Shown: positions 28,450 to 42,153 of the stretch, piece by piece
Layout: every line of letters starts with the position of its first letter
How positions within the stretch are numbered: position 1 is the stretch's first letter
From: Datnioides undecimradiatus
Lineage: Eukaryota > Chordata > Actinopteri > Lobotiformes > Datnioididae
Assembly: GCA_008933995.1 (NCBI GenBank)
Contig: WARS01000016.1
Coordinates: forward strand, 9,751,848-9,815,847
Direction: 5' to 3'
Length of the DNA stretch: 64,000 bases
Notes under the pieces: generated by a model
The model's input: only the letters and a program-made list of their open reading frames with translations
The model's database searches: none
Told to the model about the DNA's origin: nothing
Position numbers and translations under genes: made by a program

Positions 28450-28497
28450 TATTGTAAGGAGCTTTGGATAAAAATGCCAACTAACTAGTATTACATT
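28450..28497 (+). repeat. L2/SINE-type 3' tail fragment
   Basis: TTGTAAGGAGCTTTGGATAA followed by AAATGCCAACTAACTAGTA resembles the TGTAAGTCGCTTTGGATAAAAGCGTCTGCTAAATGA-type tail found on many fish L2-related LINEs and SINEs. It is diverged, and only the 3' end is visible. Confidence 0.55.
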
Positions 28498-31400
28498 AAT
28501 ATTTAATACTAATGCTTTGTGCCTTTGCATATACCATTTTTTCTAAGACAACCAGCAACATTACAGTATTTTGCAGGGAAATTAATACTTTCATTTGCAT
28601 AAAAAAACTGTTTTGTGGTTCTGAGTGGGAACATGGCATCAGCCTCCCATCTCATTCAAGATCTATTAAACAATGAACATCATAACTTTGATTTATAGTT
28701 TTAGCTGTATCCATATTTCATGATAAATCACTTTTTGAAGGTGTCTCTGGAGAGCACTTGGTTGAGGTGTCAGATGCTGTACAGACAGGCACTGTAATAG
28801 AGGGGATGCGATTTATGGATGCATGCCTCGTCGACAAACAGCCCATGGGACTTCTGTGGTCCGACTTCATGACTGTGTATTATTTTAGAAGAATACCTAT
28901 GTGTGATGTTAAGAGAAAAAAAGCAGCTGGAAGTTTGTCCAAGCAGATGTCAATTGGTCAGAGGTGAGAAGCGGCCAAGCAGAGCGCGATTATTTACTCC
29001 TAGCTGTTTACCCGTGACAGAGTGATTCAAGGGGAGGGGTTAATAACTTGGCGTGACCTCAGATCAACACTGACAGACCACTCTCAGTCTCTCCTTCACC
29101 GTTCTACACTTAACTGCCCTTTCAAAAGGATAAAAAAACATGATTAAATCACTAGTTCACGACAGAAGTGGTTTTCTAAGCACGAGGGCAAAACATAATG
29201 ATTTGATTTGATATCTGATAAAATGTCCATGTGTCATTATTATGTAATTGCCTATAACGAAGTGAAGGTTTTCATTTTCTTTCATTCATTTTTATGATCA
29301 ATCTGTTTTTGCCCCTCATGATGGAAACAGCAGATGGATAATTTGAGGCAATATAGACATCAAATAGTCCTAAAGTGGAAAAGAGAGACCAAAATGGTGG
29401 CTTTGAAACGACAAAGTTGTTTCTAGATAGAATGATAGATAAACAATGCTGGCTTGAATATGGGCCTTTTTTGTTTCATGTAAATGAAATTTAGAAACGA
29501 GGGGGTTGAGTACCAACTCTTGTGTAACAGCGAGAGCCTATCGCCCGAGGATGGAATTTATTACATATTGTTTGAAGCCTTAGTGCTAATCCAGTAAGCC
29601 CAGTTGAACCTGCTAAGTGGGATGCAGCTAGTTCTGTAGATATTTACCCCCTGTCCTTATTGCTGTTTTAATTTTTAGTGTGATGAGGTTTTTAGACACC
29701 CTGAACTCTCCTTGATAATACAATGTATCTATAGTTTTATGCTATAATTTCAATGTCATCTTTTCAACACATTTTGCTATGACAGAAATCTTTCATGCTA
29801 TAACATCCATGAACCACAGCCGCTGTTGGTATTAGAAGGCCAGTCAGAGGCATGAATCCGAAAGGTACATATTTAGAAATGCTTTAGTGTTGCAATTGTG
29901 AGCAAGGGGGTATGGAGTTTATTCAGAGTGAACTTGAAGCTGCAGATTGTAAAATCAGTGTTCTAAATAGCCTCTTTTAGCCTCTGAGAGAATTTCAAGC
30001 TCTGTGATTGTTGATTCTTGCTGAGTTAACTTCTACCTGAAAGTTTTTTTCTGTACACAAGTTTGTACCTTTGATTTTGATCAAAGAAATGACCTCAAGC
30101 TGTATAAGCGATTTAAATGAGAGTGCAGTAACTTTGCCTCTTGGAAAAATTAAAAGCACTTTTAATTTCATAAACAGGGATGTGCAAATTAGACAGCACC
30201 AACTTAGTACCCCTGTTTAAAATGATTGGAAAACATCATCTGTCTTCATCCTGTGGTCATAAAACCCACCGCTTCCAACAATTTGACAGGAGTTTATACG
30301 AGTATGTGACTGACAGAAGAAGAATGAAGGTATGTCTATTACCACAGCCGTCAGTTAGCTGACAGCTTTGGAAGTCATCAAGCAGGTGAATGCAGTGGTT
30401 AATTTTCTGTGAGGTGGTGAATTAACTTTTTTTTTTTAAAAATGTCTTTTTTTCAGCATTCATCTTTATACTGATTCTATTTTAAGATACATCTTAAAAT
30501 ATTAGTACGGATAAAACCACAAACAATTCCTTTTTCCCATGTCAGTGTTCCATTAAAGCACTAATCCATTATATTATTATTTTCCCTTCTATTTTATACA
30601 CACATTGGTGCAAGAACACACACACAAATTAAGTGTGTCCCAATGTACTTGCTATGCAGGGGATTAGGTCTGACCTGCAGACAGATACTCATCCAGCTGT
30701 TTCTGTTTTTCTGTTCATCAGAATAAAAGGAACAAAATCACTCTCTTCCTGACACTTTTTTCACTGGCAAATAATCTCTACCATGAGTTTTTCACAACGC
30801 TCTGTTGCATTGGTTTCCCAATAATACATCTATGCACTGCCATAAAATCTCAGGTATAATTTAATATCACAACAAACGCAACAAACTAATATAAGTAAGT
30901 ACCTTTTACTCTGACACAAATTCTCCTATGAGAACATATCAAAATACAATATGTCATGTCTGTTTTGGATGGATGGGTCATTGTTCCCAATAATAATATG
31001 TCTGTAGATTAAATCTTTACAACCATCAAACTGGGCCAGAATATGCGTGTTTCGAAGCACTCCATGATGCATGCCTCATCATTACATCACCTCTTGCACT
31101 GAGTTAAGTAAAAGACAACCTTAAAATACTCTAATGTGTTTTTTTTTTTTTTGAGTTTCCCTTTGCAAGAGTCTGCATGGGTTGTACCATTTACTTGATA
31201 TTCACAAGCGTAAATTCAACACCGAAGCACATCAGAGTCCCTGCTTTTTGCTGCGTATTTCTGGTGCTGAATCTTGACCCATGTCTCTCTGAACCTCCAG
31301 CACTATGATTTTCCTAGAAAAGCTTGTCCGGTTTTTCCTCTCTTCTTGGTAAGGCATTTATGTCAGGCACCACTGTGACTGGCACAGCTGTTAAAAGGTC

Positions 31401-33639
31401 TGAAATGAGCAATGTAACTGAGAGGGTAATGATACATAACCAAACCCCTCTGAGTTATATGTCACATCACACAATGCTTTGCACATAACATGCTGTGTAG
31501 GAACAAAGATAGAAGACAAGTGCTTGGCTGCACATACATAACCTAGCACTTTGTAATAGCAACTGTGCCGTTGTAGGACTATGTAGGTTAGAACTAACTT
31601 GGTCTTTTGTGCTCCCTCATGTTCTGCACTTGAGCTAATCTGAAGGATAACACCTTAAATACTGGGGCAGTTTGTCAAAGTCAAAATGCTTTGACCAAAC
31701 CAATGAATTGGTGCTAGTAGGTACGAAGACAATAGTGACACTAATTACATTTCTAAATCATGTTCATTGTCCATTGTGTGAATCCTAGTGTGAAGTTAAC
31801 AGACAGAAACCATAAACCTTTCATATTTTGCTAGTGATGCATGCACCGGTAATCAGAATATGATTGATTTGTTATTTCAGTATTTTTTATATCCGCTCTC
31901 TCTACATAAATATCCATAATTTTTTCAGCTTGGAACATCTAAAAACCTTAGTGCCTCTGTTTGCGTCTTCTCCCTTGGCGATATTCCATTAATACCAGAG
32001 TTTGTAATGAGTGCTGAAATTTTCATAGATGCAGCACAAACCGTAAATGAGACTTGTCGGTAAAACAAAGCATCACCTAACAAATTCCCTTTGATATACA
32101 AGGAGCCAAGAGATGTTCACTTGTCATTTGTGTTTACTAATCTCTTCTGAAGAAGCGCTCCATAACCAGCTGAGCTACAAATATCAAACTTTCACCATTG
32201 TTTAGATTTCTTTATTTTTAAGCTGGGCATTACTCATCTCATTTAATAGATTTTTTTTTCTTTGAATGCTTAGGGGAAGCCTCCACATTCTGCTTCAACT
32301 AGTATTTATTGATAGAATATTGTTTAACCATGCATGCTCTCCACAATTAAGGGGGTGAGACTTATTCATTCCACCCCAGAGCGAATAAGCACAATTTTAA
32401 TTTAAGAAATAACAAAAATGCTTCAGTTCACAATTGCTTGCATTTGATGCCTCATATTGCTAATGAAGCTAGCACTGTAATTAATAAGATAAGCAAAAGA
32501 GACTTTTGATGAGGCTTGCATGTGTGACTGTGTCTGAGGGCCACGTGTGGACACTCTGAGAAGGCTAAAGCCTTGAGGTGAGTAATCACCCACAGGGAGT
32601 TTCTATGAGAACGGCCCTCTTAAAGCCATTAATTAGATCTCTTCTCTCACTGCGCTAACCCCAAGGTAGGTCACAAGAGCTGCATCTTCTCCCTAACCCT
32701 CTGTCTTTCCATCTCCCTTTGCCCCTTATTTCACCCCCCCCTTATTGTCTTGCTCTGTTGGCTTCCTAACTCTCCCGCTCTCTCACTCCCGTCTTGCTCT
32801 GCCTGTTTACTCATGGCCCTTGTTTGGCTGCAGGCTCTCTGGGTTGCCCAAGACTCTGGTCTATTCTTAGTGACAAGTCCTAGCGGCCATTACAACAAAA
32901 CAGAGCAGTGAGCCCAAGGCCTATGCATCATGTAAGAAAAAAAAAAAAAGATTAGAATAAAAAATAATGCACTCAAGACTGTTGATTTGAATATTCTATG
33001 AATGAAACTACGGGCACAATTATGAACATTTTATCTTATATATTCAGCATAGACTAGATAACTATACCAATGGAACAATAAAACTACTGTCTGAAATTGA
33101 AGGCATTAATATTTATGACTATAGCTCCCATATGTAAATGTTTGCTATGCTGGAAGCACTATTACAACAATGTTAAGAGATGGACAAATGCAGAGTAGCA
33201 TCTTCAAATATATTGAAAATAAACTACTTTCCTGCTTTAAAACATTGAAAATTCTGAAAATTTGACATGACAGGTTCTCACAAAGATGGGATTTCACAGA
33301 TATAAATAAGTGTGTGTATATGTATTTTTGAACTCGTAATTTTTATGCAGCATGTATGGCATTTTTCCATACCTTATCAGACATAAAGTTCACCTTGTAC
33401 ATGTCTACTACAATTGTTAATTCTTATTATCTGTCAGTGGCAACTTGTGTGTAGCTATAGGAATCAGTGAAGGCAGGGCAACCAAAATCAATTTGTAAAG
33501 GTTAGCAGAAGATGAAGATTATAGCTAAATAAAACATGTTGCAGACAACTTGATACAAGTATCCAAACCTGGGCTACAGGTGTTAAAATGCTCTGCGCTC
33601 CCATCCAACACCTTGACCTTCACACCATCACTTTTTGCT

Positions 33640-33735
33640 GAGCTCTGTGAATGTTGCTCTGCATCTTGAATAATGAATGATAAACCCAGTGCTAAGCACC
33701 AAGTGCTAAACACTATGCCACCATGCATCCCTGAT
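33640..33735 (-). repeat. Possible tRNA-derived SINE head (degenerate)
   Basis: On the minus strand, from about 33728, the sequence reads GCATGGTGGCATAGTGTTTAG followed by CACTTGG. This resembles the A-box region (GGTGGCACAGTGGTTAGCACT type) of tRNA-derived SINEs in fish. A convincing B box is missing (GGGTTTATCATTC is the best candidate) and the tail is not identified, so the copy is old or the match is fortuitous. Confidence 0.4.
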
Positions 33736-35050
33736 AATATTTCTGTGTATCTTATACGAAGGATTTACTGGGTTCTTCTTCTTCTATTCTTTTCTTTTTA
33801 ATGTACTGCCATGTCAATGTTAAAGGGGGAAAAAAAACAAAAGAGAAAAAAAAAGATGCACACAAAATCTTTTGTATTCATCTCTACATTTAAATGATCT
33901 GTTTTTCAAGGTAAAAGGTTCATGTGTAATATATAGAACCACCATATGTACATACACGCACAAAGCAAACTTGTCCCCTTATAAGGTTCACTTAATCCTA
34001 TCTACTCCATATGCACTGTAACTCTGGAGCTGCATGCCTACAGGGCAGAATAATTTATGTCAGTTTATCTGCCTGAGCGGTGGCATGTTTGTATCACTGA
34101 AACAGCTTGTTGCTTGGGTACAGAAAGAGAGAAGGGGCATGATAACAGCATTAAGTGAGGAAACTGGATTTATATGCAATGTAAACCAAGAGAGCTTTTT
34201 GTGGGATTTTTGTAATTATTGTAATGTAAGTGTGACTCTTCTGTAGGTGTGTTGTGAATAAAATACACAGATAATTTGCCCTCCATTTGCAAGGCTCACA
34301 TTAAACTGTTCACTAAGGCTTGTGAAAAAGCCCTACAAAGAGACAGACTGGGAGGCATTTGGTCTACTGTGTCTAATATTTTACTCAGATAAGCACTGTA
34401 CGCTAGCTGAAAACATCATGTGGAGTAAGCTTAATTTAACTTTTTGAACTTGAACTTTTTAAGATGATATCCAGCATTAGAGTATCTATAAGCATAGAGG
34501 TATCAGCATAGCAGTCTCAGCCGACATATTTCTTTACACTTCGTTTTAATTGATTTCCAGGATTTGAAAATCTTTCCTCATCTGTTATTATTATACTTGT
34601 AGTAGCTATAAAGTTGACTGTCAACTCAGAAATAGCACTTGTTTAAAAGTCATATTACAAACTTTGTTTATGAACTAAAAATAATATAATATCCAAGTTT
34701 CATTATCTATGCTTTCTTGTGGAAATATTGTTTTTGCATTATTGTCTCTACACCTAAAACACTGGATGCCAAAAGGGCAATATAAAATATAAAAAGTTCT
34801 GGAGTTTTGAAAGCACAGATAGCAAAGATATTTCACATCTGTAGTTGAATTCAATGCATTACACTTGTGATCAGCATTGGTTTGCTTGCACCATCCCTGA
34901 ATTGAGAAAGAGTGGTCACCCATAGGGTGCACCTTCCAACTGGAATGAATGTAAATGCTGTTTGCAAAAGTTAGAGACATAATTCTCCTTGGGACTGCAT
35001 TGTTTTAGTTTTTTATATTTTTAATATACTCTGTAACTGTGTAATTAGTT

Positions 35051-35052
<2 letters not shown>

Positions 35053-35100
<48 letters not shown>
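35053..35100. repeat. (GT)24 microsatellite
   Basis: Forty-eight uninterrupted bases of GT dinucleotide, followed by TTGATT. Alternating purine-pyrimidine DNA of this length can adopt Z-DNA, and it is probably polymorphic. Confidence 0.97.
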
Positions 35101-35103
<3 letters not shown>

Positions 35104-36501
35104 ATTATTGTTTTTTTTGACAGCACTGTCTTAGTGGTGATCTTGTATATATTGCAAGTAATTTGTTCTCAGGTCTCGCTTGCAAAAGATAGTTTGATTT
35201 AGCCAAGAGTTGCTGAGTACAAAGAACTGCACTGTTGCATTGTGCACACAGTTTTACAGCAATTACCACCAAAGCTGGACTGAAAAATGGTGTAAAACTA
35301 CATTAAATGCTGAGCTAGGACTCAGAGTTTCTCCAAACATTCACTAGTCTAGTTGCTCAACTCTGAGATGACATGTCAGGACTTTTCAGTCACATCTTGT
35401 GGGGTAAACAGTCCTCGAAAACTCCCATACACCTATTTGGATTATGATTCCCTTTGTCTGCAGGCAAATCAAACACCTGGTTCATACTTTTGTAAAGCTG
35501 AAATTATCCTTCTTGACATATCCACTGCATATGTCCTGCTGTCTCGACTGTGAATACAGTTTAAAGACTTAGGAAACCAGTGACACCATTCCCTACACCA
35601 CAATATATGTATGACCTATCTGAAAAATGTGATAATCAGTAATACCATGATTAAGGCTGACTGACATACATCTAGTGACCTGTTTTGAATGTCTCTTTTT
35701 GTTTTTGCAAGATGGATATTTACAAGTCCAATTACATAAAGTATATATGGCCAAACATTACAACTCTAAACACAAAAAAACCCATTCATTGCCACCTATG
35801 TTGCATGTTAAAAGATTTAACATAACATAGATTTTGTGCTTATGCTGTGTTAAACAAGTGACACCAGCACTCTCCTGGGGGAAGCAACACCTGCTCTACA
35901 TCGTGCACTGATTCATCTCAACTACACAAGGGAAAAATGTACAGTAATTATGTGCACAGCACACAGAGGAAATTTCAGTCTCTCAAAATACGGCAATCAC
36001 ACACTTGAAGCAACTATTTGAAGAAAGCAAAACTGACCTTGCGCTCTATTTTGTTATGACTCAAGTGGAAGATAACAAGAAATCTGTCTGACATGTTTCT
36101 TTTATTATTTTGGCAAACTCTTACTGATGACCTACTTTGTTTTGTGGTCTCTTTTTTCTATTTATTTATTATCGCTATTGACCTTAGATTCGAAAGTAGC
36201 CGCAGACAAAATGGAGGGCCTCAACAAGAGCTTGCACAGGAGGCAACCCTGTAAAATCCTGTATGGAAGACATATCTTAAAAATTGTATTCATATATCAA
36301 TGAGAACATCATCATCATCACTCATCATTTCCCCATGGTTATCTCCATATCACTCCCTCTCACCATTCTCACCATGGTCGCACTTGGTGACCTTATGGGT
36401 AAATTTGATTCAGAAAATTACAAATGTCATTGATGCCAATGCAAATATCGATGGGTAAGAGAAAGACAATGGAGAAATGCCACAAATGTTAAAGTTTAAC
36501 G

Positions 36502-36525
36502 CCCCCCCCCCCCCAAAAAAAAAAA
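36502..36525. repeat. C13-A11 homopolymer junction
   Basis: Thirteen C (36502-36514) run directly into eleven A (36515-36525), followed by CCAAACAAACAAAAACAAAG. Low-complexity sequence; length errors in sequencing are likely here. Confidence 0.95.
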
Positions 36526-37017
36526 CCAAACAAACAAAAACAAAGCATTGGAAAACAGGCAAACTACACAAACTACACTATACAGTTTAGAATAGGGGAA
36601 AGGCAAGAAATAATGGGCAAGTCTTTTTCTCTAGTAGTGATAGGCTGGTGAATTCCTAAGTGAAAGAAGCTCTTATTGTGCTCTCCACTCAGTCATGCAA
36701 TAGCTTTTTTTTGTTTTTAAGAAAATTGCTCACAATATTGGACAAAAAAGTGTATACCTCCATTTCATAAAAAAAAAAAAAATCTGTGTTAACTGTGTAT
36801 GTACCAAAACAAACCTATCCAGTTCATTAATAAACACAAGAAGAAGCAGTGTGGCATCTAAAGTCCTCTACCTGCTGCCTTGACAGTTTTCACACATACC
36901 TTTTTTAGTTATTTATTTGATTGTACTACATGACATTTACTTTGCTTTACTGTCATTTGATCATCAAGTGTGACACGAAGTACATACTGAGGGCCAGCAG
37001 CATACATACATTCTGCA

Positions 37018-37053
37018 CTTCTGCACAACAGCAAACTTCTGCACAACAGCAAA
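37018..37053. repeat. 18-bp perfect tandem duplication
   Basis: CTTCTGCACAACAGCAAA occurs twice head to tail (37018-37035 and 37036-37053), preceded by a partial copy TTCTGCAC at about 37011-37018. Confidence 0.9.
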
Positions 37054-40000
37054 AGTTTCTCCTGAAGAGGAATAACCTTGCCTCAGTAGTTAGTATAGGC
37101 CCATACTGTACTAACAGCCTTTTTTTTTTTTCTTCCTACAACTTAATTTTAATACTGACAGTGGGAATAGTTCTATCTCTATTTGATCCAAATGCTCCAT
37201 TTGATGAGACCATGACATACTGGTAAGTGGACAGGACTTCACTACATAAATAAAGCTGGCTTGCCACAAGGTGCCTCGCTGGATTGTTGGGCTATAAATT
37301 AATATACACACATAGTACATATATTTGAGTAGCTCCATTAGCCGTGTAGGTAGTGCTACTATTTGCTGATTCTGCCCAGTACACCCTCTAAGACCAACAA
37401 AGACCGTTTGATGGTGGTAGTCCAAAGCTTGCCCAGTGCCCAAAGCTCCATATCCTGTACAATTAGCAGCAGATAGTGGTTCTCTCTAGCAACAACTCAA
37501 GCTTTCTTTTTAACTAGACACTCTATAAATCAACAAGTTTTAAAACTGGGCAGATAAAGGACATCGGAGGGAAAATCAGACAATATGCTGCCCAATAGTT
37601 TTATAGTTGTGTTTTTTGGACCAATGGAATTTCACACGCACAATGCAGATATTATTAGGGCAGTGGTGACATTTCACTGTCAGTCTCTATATTTTTGGCT
37701 GAAGATATGTGGACAAGTTCAGCCTGACTGCATATATAACATACCTTTCAATGACTGATTGACAGGCAAGCTGGTATACTCACAGGCCTCTGACATGCCA
37801 CCTCACATTGTTTATTTTAGAACAAGAATCAGAGACGACAGTTGAAAAGGCTAAAATGCAAAAGCTTTAGTGCTGCTTATAGCGGGGCTTTGTTCTGTGA
37901 TGGTACGCGAGCAACCATTGAAAAATAAGCACAAGAACAGTCACAGCTCACTGTGTGAGGGGAATACATCATTCTGACAGAGATAAATTGACCACAAATA
38001 TCTCATAGAAAAGCCTTCCTTTCAATTTGAGTTATGCCACATTCACCACTTCTTTGGACCAAGACATGAAGAGGGCAGCAATAATGATGGTTTTAAACAA
38101 ATTACCTTTTACACAGTGGGTTAATTCGAATTAGTTTTTTTAAAGATGTAAATATGGAAAATAGACAGAATTTATGCTAAATTTAAATAAAAACTGTACG
38201 GATGTGAACCGAGACCCTCTGCATGCAATACACTATAACTTGTGCTTAAATGTTTAAAATAACCCTTCAGCTTTTTTGTTGCGTAGTGACAATCTCTAAA
38301 TATTTTTCTTGGAAAATTGTAAGCGCATTTTCATTCATGACTAATAAGAAAAAGGAATCATATTTTTCATTATCCAGTAATACCGTTAATTTCAAACAGC
38401 TGTACTCTAGGTAAAAATTGGGTAACTCAACTCATTTACAGAGTGGCCTGTCAGCAAGAGGTCAGCAAGGAAATGATACTACATATGTTGACCCATTTCT
38501 GTGTAATATATTTCAGTATTCTCGACCCTTGTGGGCATTTAAAGAGTTTAAATGTTTAAATGAGGACAAAGGCCATGACAGTGATCATATGCAGATACTT
38601 CAAGAACAAGGCAGTTAAAGAGAAAAGGTAAATAGGAGGAATTCAAATTCAGTCATGTCTGTGTGTGCTGTTGTCCTGTCAGACATTTTAAGAAGCTTTT
38701 CTGCATAGCCCAAGACAGATTGAGCCACAAAGAGACATCATTTTGGTGGTCAAAACAGAAACAGGTTTGACATCAAAAACACAAATAAGGCTTTTCCTCA
38801 TAGGATTCACTGATTCTCTCTACGTTTATCTACAATATTTGGTTGATGAAAGAAAACACAAGAAAAAAGGAGAACACTAGATATGATTTCACATTCAGTG
38901 ATAGATCCTCCAATACACTAAGGATTGTGTTGGAATTGCCATGGCTTGTGATAACTGTGGTTGAAATGCTGCAACAGACTTAAGCAGAAAACTGTGTTGA
39001 TTTATAAAAACTGCACATCCCTGCAATATTTGAGATGAAGTGTGGATTGGAAATATCGTATGGTTGCAAATTTGAAAATTCCTAGAGGGACTGTTTCAAT
39101 TTCAACACCAGCCTGGAGAGTTCTCTTGTCCTACTTAAGGCCAAGCTCAGTGCCGTTCTGAGCTGTGCCTCAGACTGTTTCTTGGGTTTAACTGCGCTGC
39201 GAGCCAAGGCTCTTGTAAGGTTAAACTATCTGACAGCTCCAGTTTCACTGCAAACAACACACGTCCGCAGGCTGATTTTCACATACTTAGTGGTGTGAAT
39301 TTTCACATGCTCCATTTATGTTGATCACACATGATTACACTTGGTTATGTGGTGTCTCCTCAGCTAAGAACAAAGAGGAGTGGTGAGAGGTTGTTCAGGA
39401 AAGTGAAAGAGATGAAAAGAAAGATGTAGGCTAGCAAGGTGAACATCTATATGTATGTGTCTTAATCGTCTCTGCATGTGCTTTGCCTTAGTCTGTGCAT
39501 GCATGAGTGTGGGTTCATGTGAATATCACAGTCAAGAATCACATTTTTTATAAACATGTTAGAAATTTTGTCATCTTCAATGTACAAAAGACGTAGTCAA
39601 GCTTCAAATACTGTAAATATGTCTATTACTATACAAGTAAAAACAGGGTAATATGCAAATACCTTAGACAATACATTAAGTATGATTGTGATTCTATAGC
39701 CAACTAAGTTCACCAAACTGTAAAATAAATTGTTTAACCAAAAAAATTCACTGAGAGATGTGTGGTACCAAAAAATGTGATTCTACCAAAGTGATTATGC
39801 CAGACTGCAAACAGTCTCATAAATGTTCAGTAGAGGAAGATGTGATACAGCTGCATTAAGAAAAAAAAACTCTTTGGCCTTTTTTCTCTACTTTTCTCAG
39901 CTGTCTCATTTCAAGCTGGAGCTGCAGCTGTGTGTTAGTCATTGAGCTAAGGAGATATTATCAGGAACTGTGTCTTGTTTCATATTAGGACAGGATCATA

Positions 40001-41320
40001 TTGAAATGAAGCATGTATTTGTCCTTTTTGTGGTCAAAAATAGTTACAGTAACTCGTATCACCACAAGGCCTTGTATTGTCCTATGTAAGTTTACTTTTA
40101 CGTGTTGTTTTCTCTCTATGTCAAGCTTGAGTGTGTATGGGTGGATTTATAGTTCAAACGAGAAGAGACGAAAAATAATAAAATACAGTCACAGGTCAAA
40201 ATTGACTAAGGGCAGTATTACCACACACTGAAAGATTAACACAGGCAGAAGTCTCTAGTTCTGGCCCCATTTTACAAATCCTCTCATGCAAATTAGGTCA
40301 TCACCATTTCAGTATTCTCTGTGGAGAGGAATGCACTTCATACAAAAACAGCATCAGGTGGAGGGAAATAGAAAAAGAAGAACTTGTTACTATGCTTAAC
40401 ATGAGATAAGGCAAACTGCTGGGAATGAGGAAAAAAAATGTTAAAGCTACTCTGGAACTCACATAGTTTTGAAAATCAAATAACACACACCCCCAACAAT
40501 TTACACACAGACATTAAATTTAATTAAAACTAGACCCAAGGTGAGGCAGTTATAGCTTTACACAGTGTGCCTATCAGACCCAATCAGGCCAATAAGTACA
40601 GTTTTTTAATGCCAGAACACAGTGCCAAATTGTATCCTGGCTTAAAGGCAGGGGCCTGCAACTTGGTCCGGCCATGTGCCAGCACAGTTCACTGGTCTGG
40701 GCCAGCACAATTTTATATGTGCAACAGAGGCACATGGCTATGTTATGATGGTTTGTTTGTATATGCTCACTCTCATATTAATTTGAGAATAAAATTAATC
40801 AATAAAAATGTTTGGTTGACTTTTGATTTCTTGCCATTGGTGCTTCAGTCCAAGTCCTGGCATGTGTGCATCACTGCAGTATTCTTACACTTAAAAGCTA
40901 CAGCATGACAGATGGAGAGAGATAGGACAATATCTCATTGAACAATTTATTAGGCTTCCCATTAAGCAAGACTACAGAAAATACATCAAGTGTCTCTGAA
41001 AGAGCAAATGAAATGTGCAAAATAAAACTGGCTGAAAACGTGTCTACCTAATCTACATGTGTTTACTGGTAGGGCATATCATGATCAAGCTGTTTACTCT
41101 AAATATTAAGCATTATCTTGGCATCATGTGCATTTCCACCAGGCATCTAGTTTGTTCTTTCTGGTAGGAGTCCTGAGTACACACAGATTTGTGAATAAGC
41201 ACTCGTTTCAAAATGTGGGATCAAATCTAGCAATTTCATCCTGTCTCAAAATTTGTGTATATGTGCATATATTAAGACGCACTGTGCTGACAGAGTTTTT
41301 CTATCTGCTCTCTATACATA

Positions 41321-41340
41321 TTTTGTTGTTGTTGTTGTTG
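41321..41340. repeat. (TTG)n microsatellite
   Basis: Six GTT/TTG units. Confidence 0.85.
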
Positions 41341-42130
41341 TTTTTACAATATACAGGATATTCTTAGATGAACCAGAATTAGCAGTGCACCAACCTTATC
41401 ATTCTTTAAGGCTAACTTCCTTTTCTTTCTTAGTTGCTCAGTTATTTTTCAGGAGCTGTCCCATATTTGGCCTACTAGATCTTTTTTAGAGGATGTTTTT
41501 GCCATGTATGGTACACTTAGGGTGTTTCCTTATGTGCATGAGCCTGTTTCAGAACAAACAGATGGTAGTTGAACATGCAGGATTTATCCTTGTTCACTGC
41601 ATACAGGTGTGCATATGTTATATATGTTTGATTAATACCAACTTTCTTGTGCATACAGGCAGGTCTTACACACAGATTTAGGACTTGCATGCTTTGAAAA
41701 ATGAGGATGTTGTTATGTGGATGTATTTTCTCAGAACAACTTCAAAGACCTACTTTTTATCCAAATACTGACACTTCATCAAGCACCAGGCTCATGCGAG
41801 TCCCAAACAAACAGGTAAAGAACATGCAAGGTCAGTAATATATCAGTGTGTTGCAGTCAGACTTCTGCTATTATTAATTTGCCATAAAAATGTATGTTTC
41901 AGAATCTAAGATTCTGCATAAATTACATTTCACAAGACAAATCTATCACAAACTGAAATGTATATTGAGGTTTTATAGCTTTAGAGGGCCTGATGAAATG
42001 CAAAATTTAAAATATCCTTAAATGCTTTTTGCATTTTTATATGGGCCAAAATAGATAGAAAACATATCCTGTCTGGGTAGATATTGTCTTGTTTATCATG
42101 AAGGAGCCTAAATTTCAAAGGAAGGCTAAT

Positions 42131-42153
42131 TTTGTTGTTGTTGTTGTTATTGT
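42131..42153. repeat. (GTT)n microsatellite
   Basis: About six imperfect GTT units, similar to the tract 0.8 kb upstream in window coordinates. Confidence 0.8.

Larger units (their letters stand above)
13690..33640. other. Intronic stretch without recognisable gene
   Basis: About 20 kb of AT-rich intron, holding the L2-type tails, the 20573 hairpin and a TGTT run listed separately. A 19-T homopolymer lies at 18233-18251 and a 14-T run at 31139-31152. A 22-nt palindrome with a 2-nt centre is at 30479-30500 (ATTTTAAGAT / ATCTTAAAAT). Open frames up to 122 codons (21973-22341 plus) show no domain. The patch 27150-27310 is less AT-rich and contains CpGs, which is the usual look of a conserved noncoding element but is unproven. 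Confidence 0.6.
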
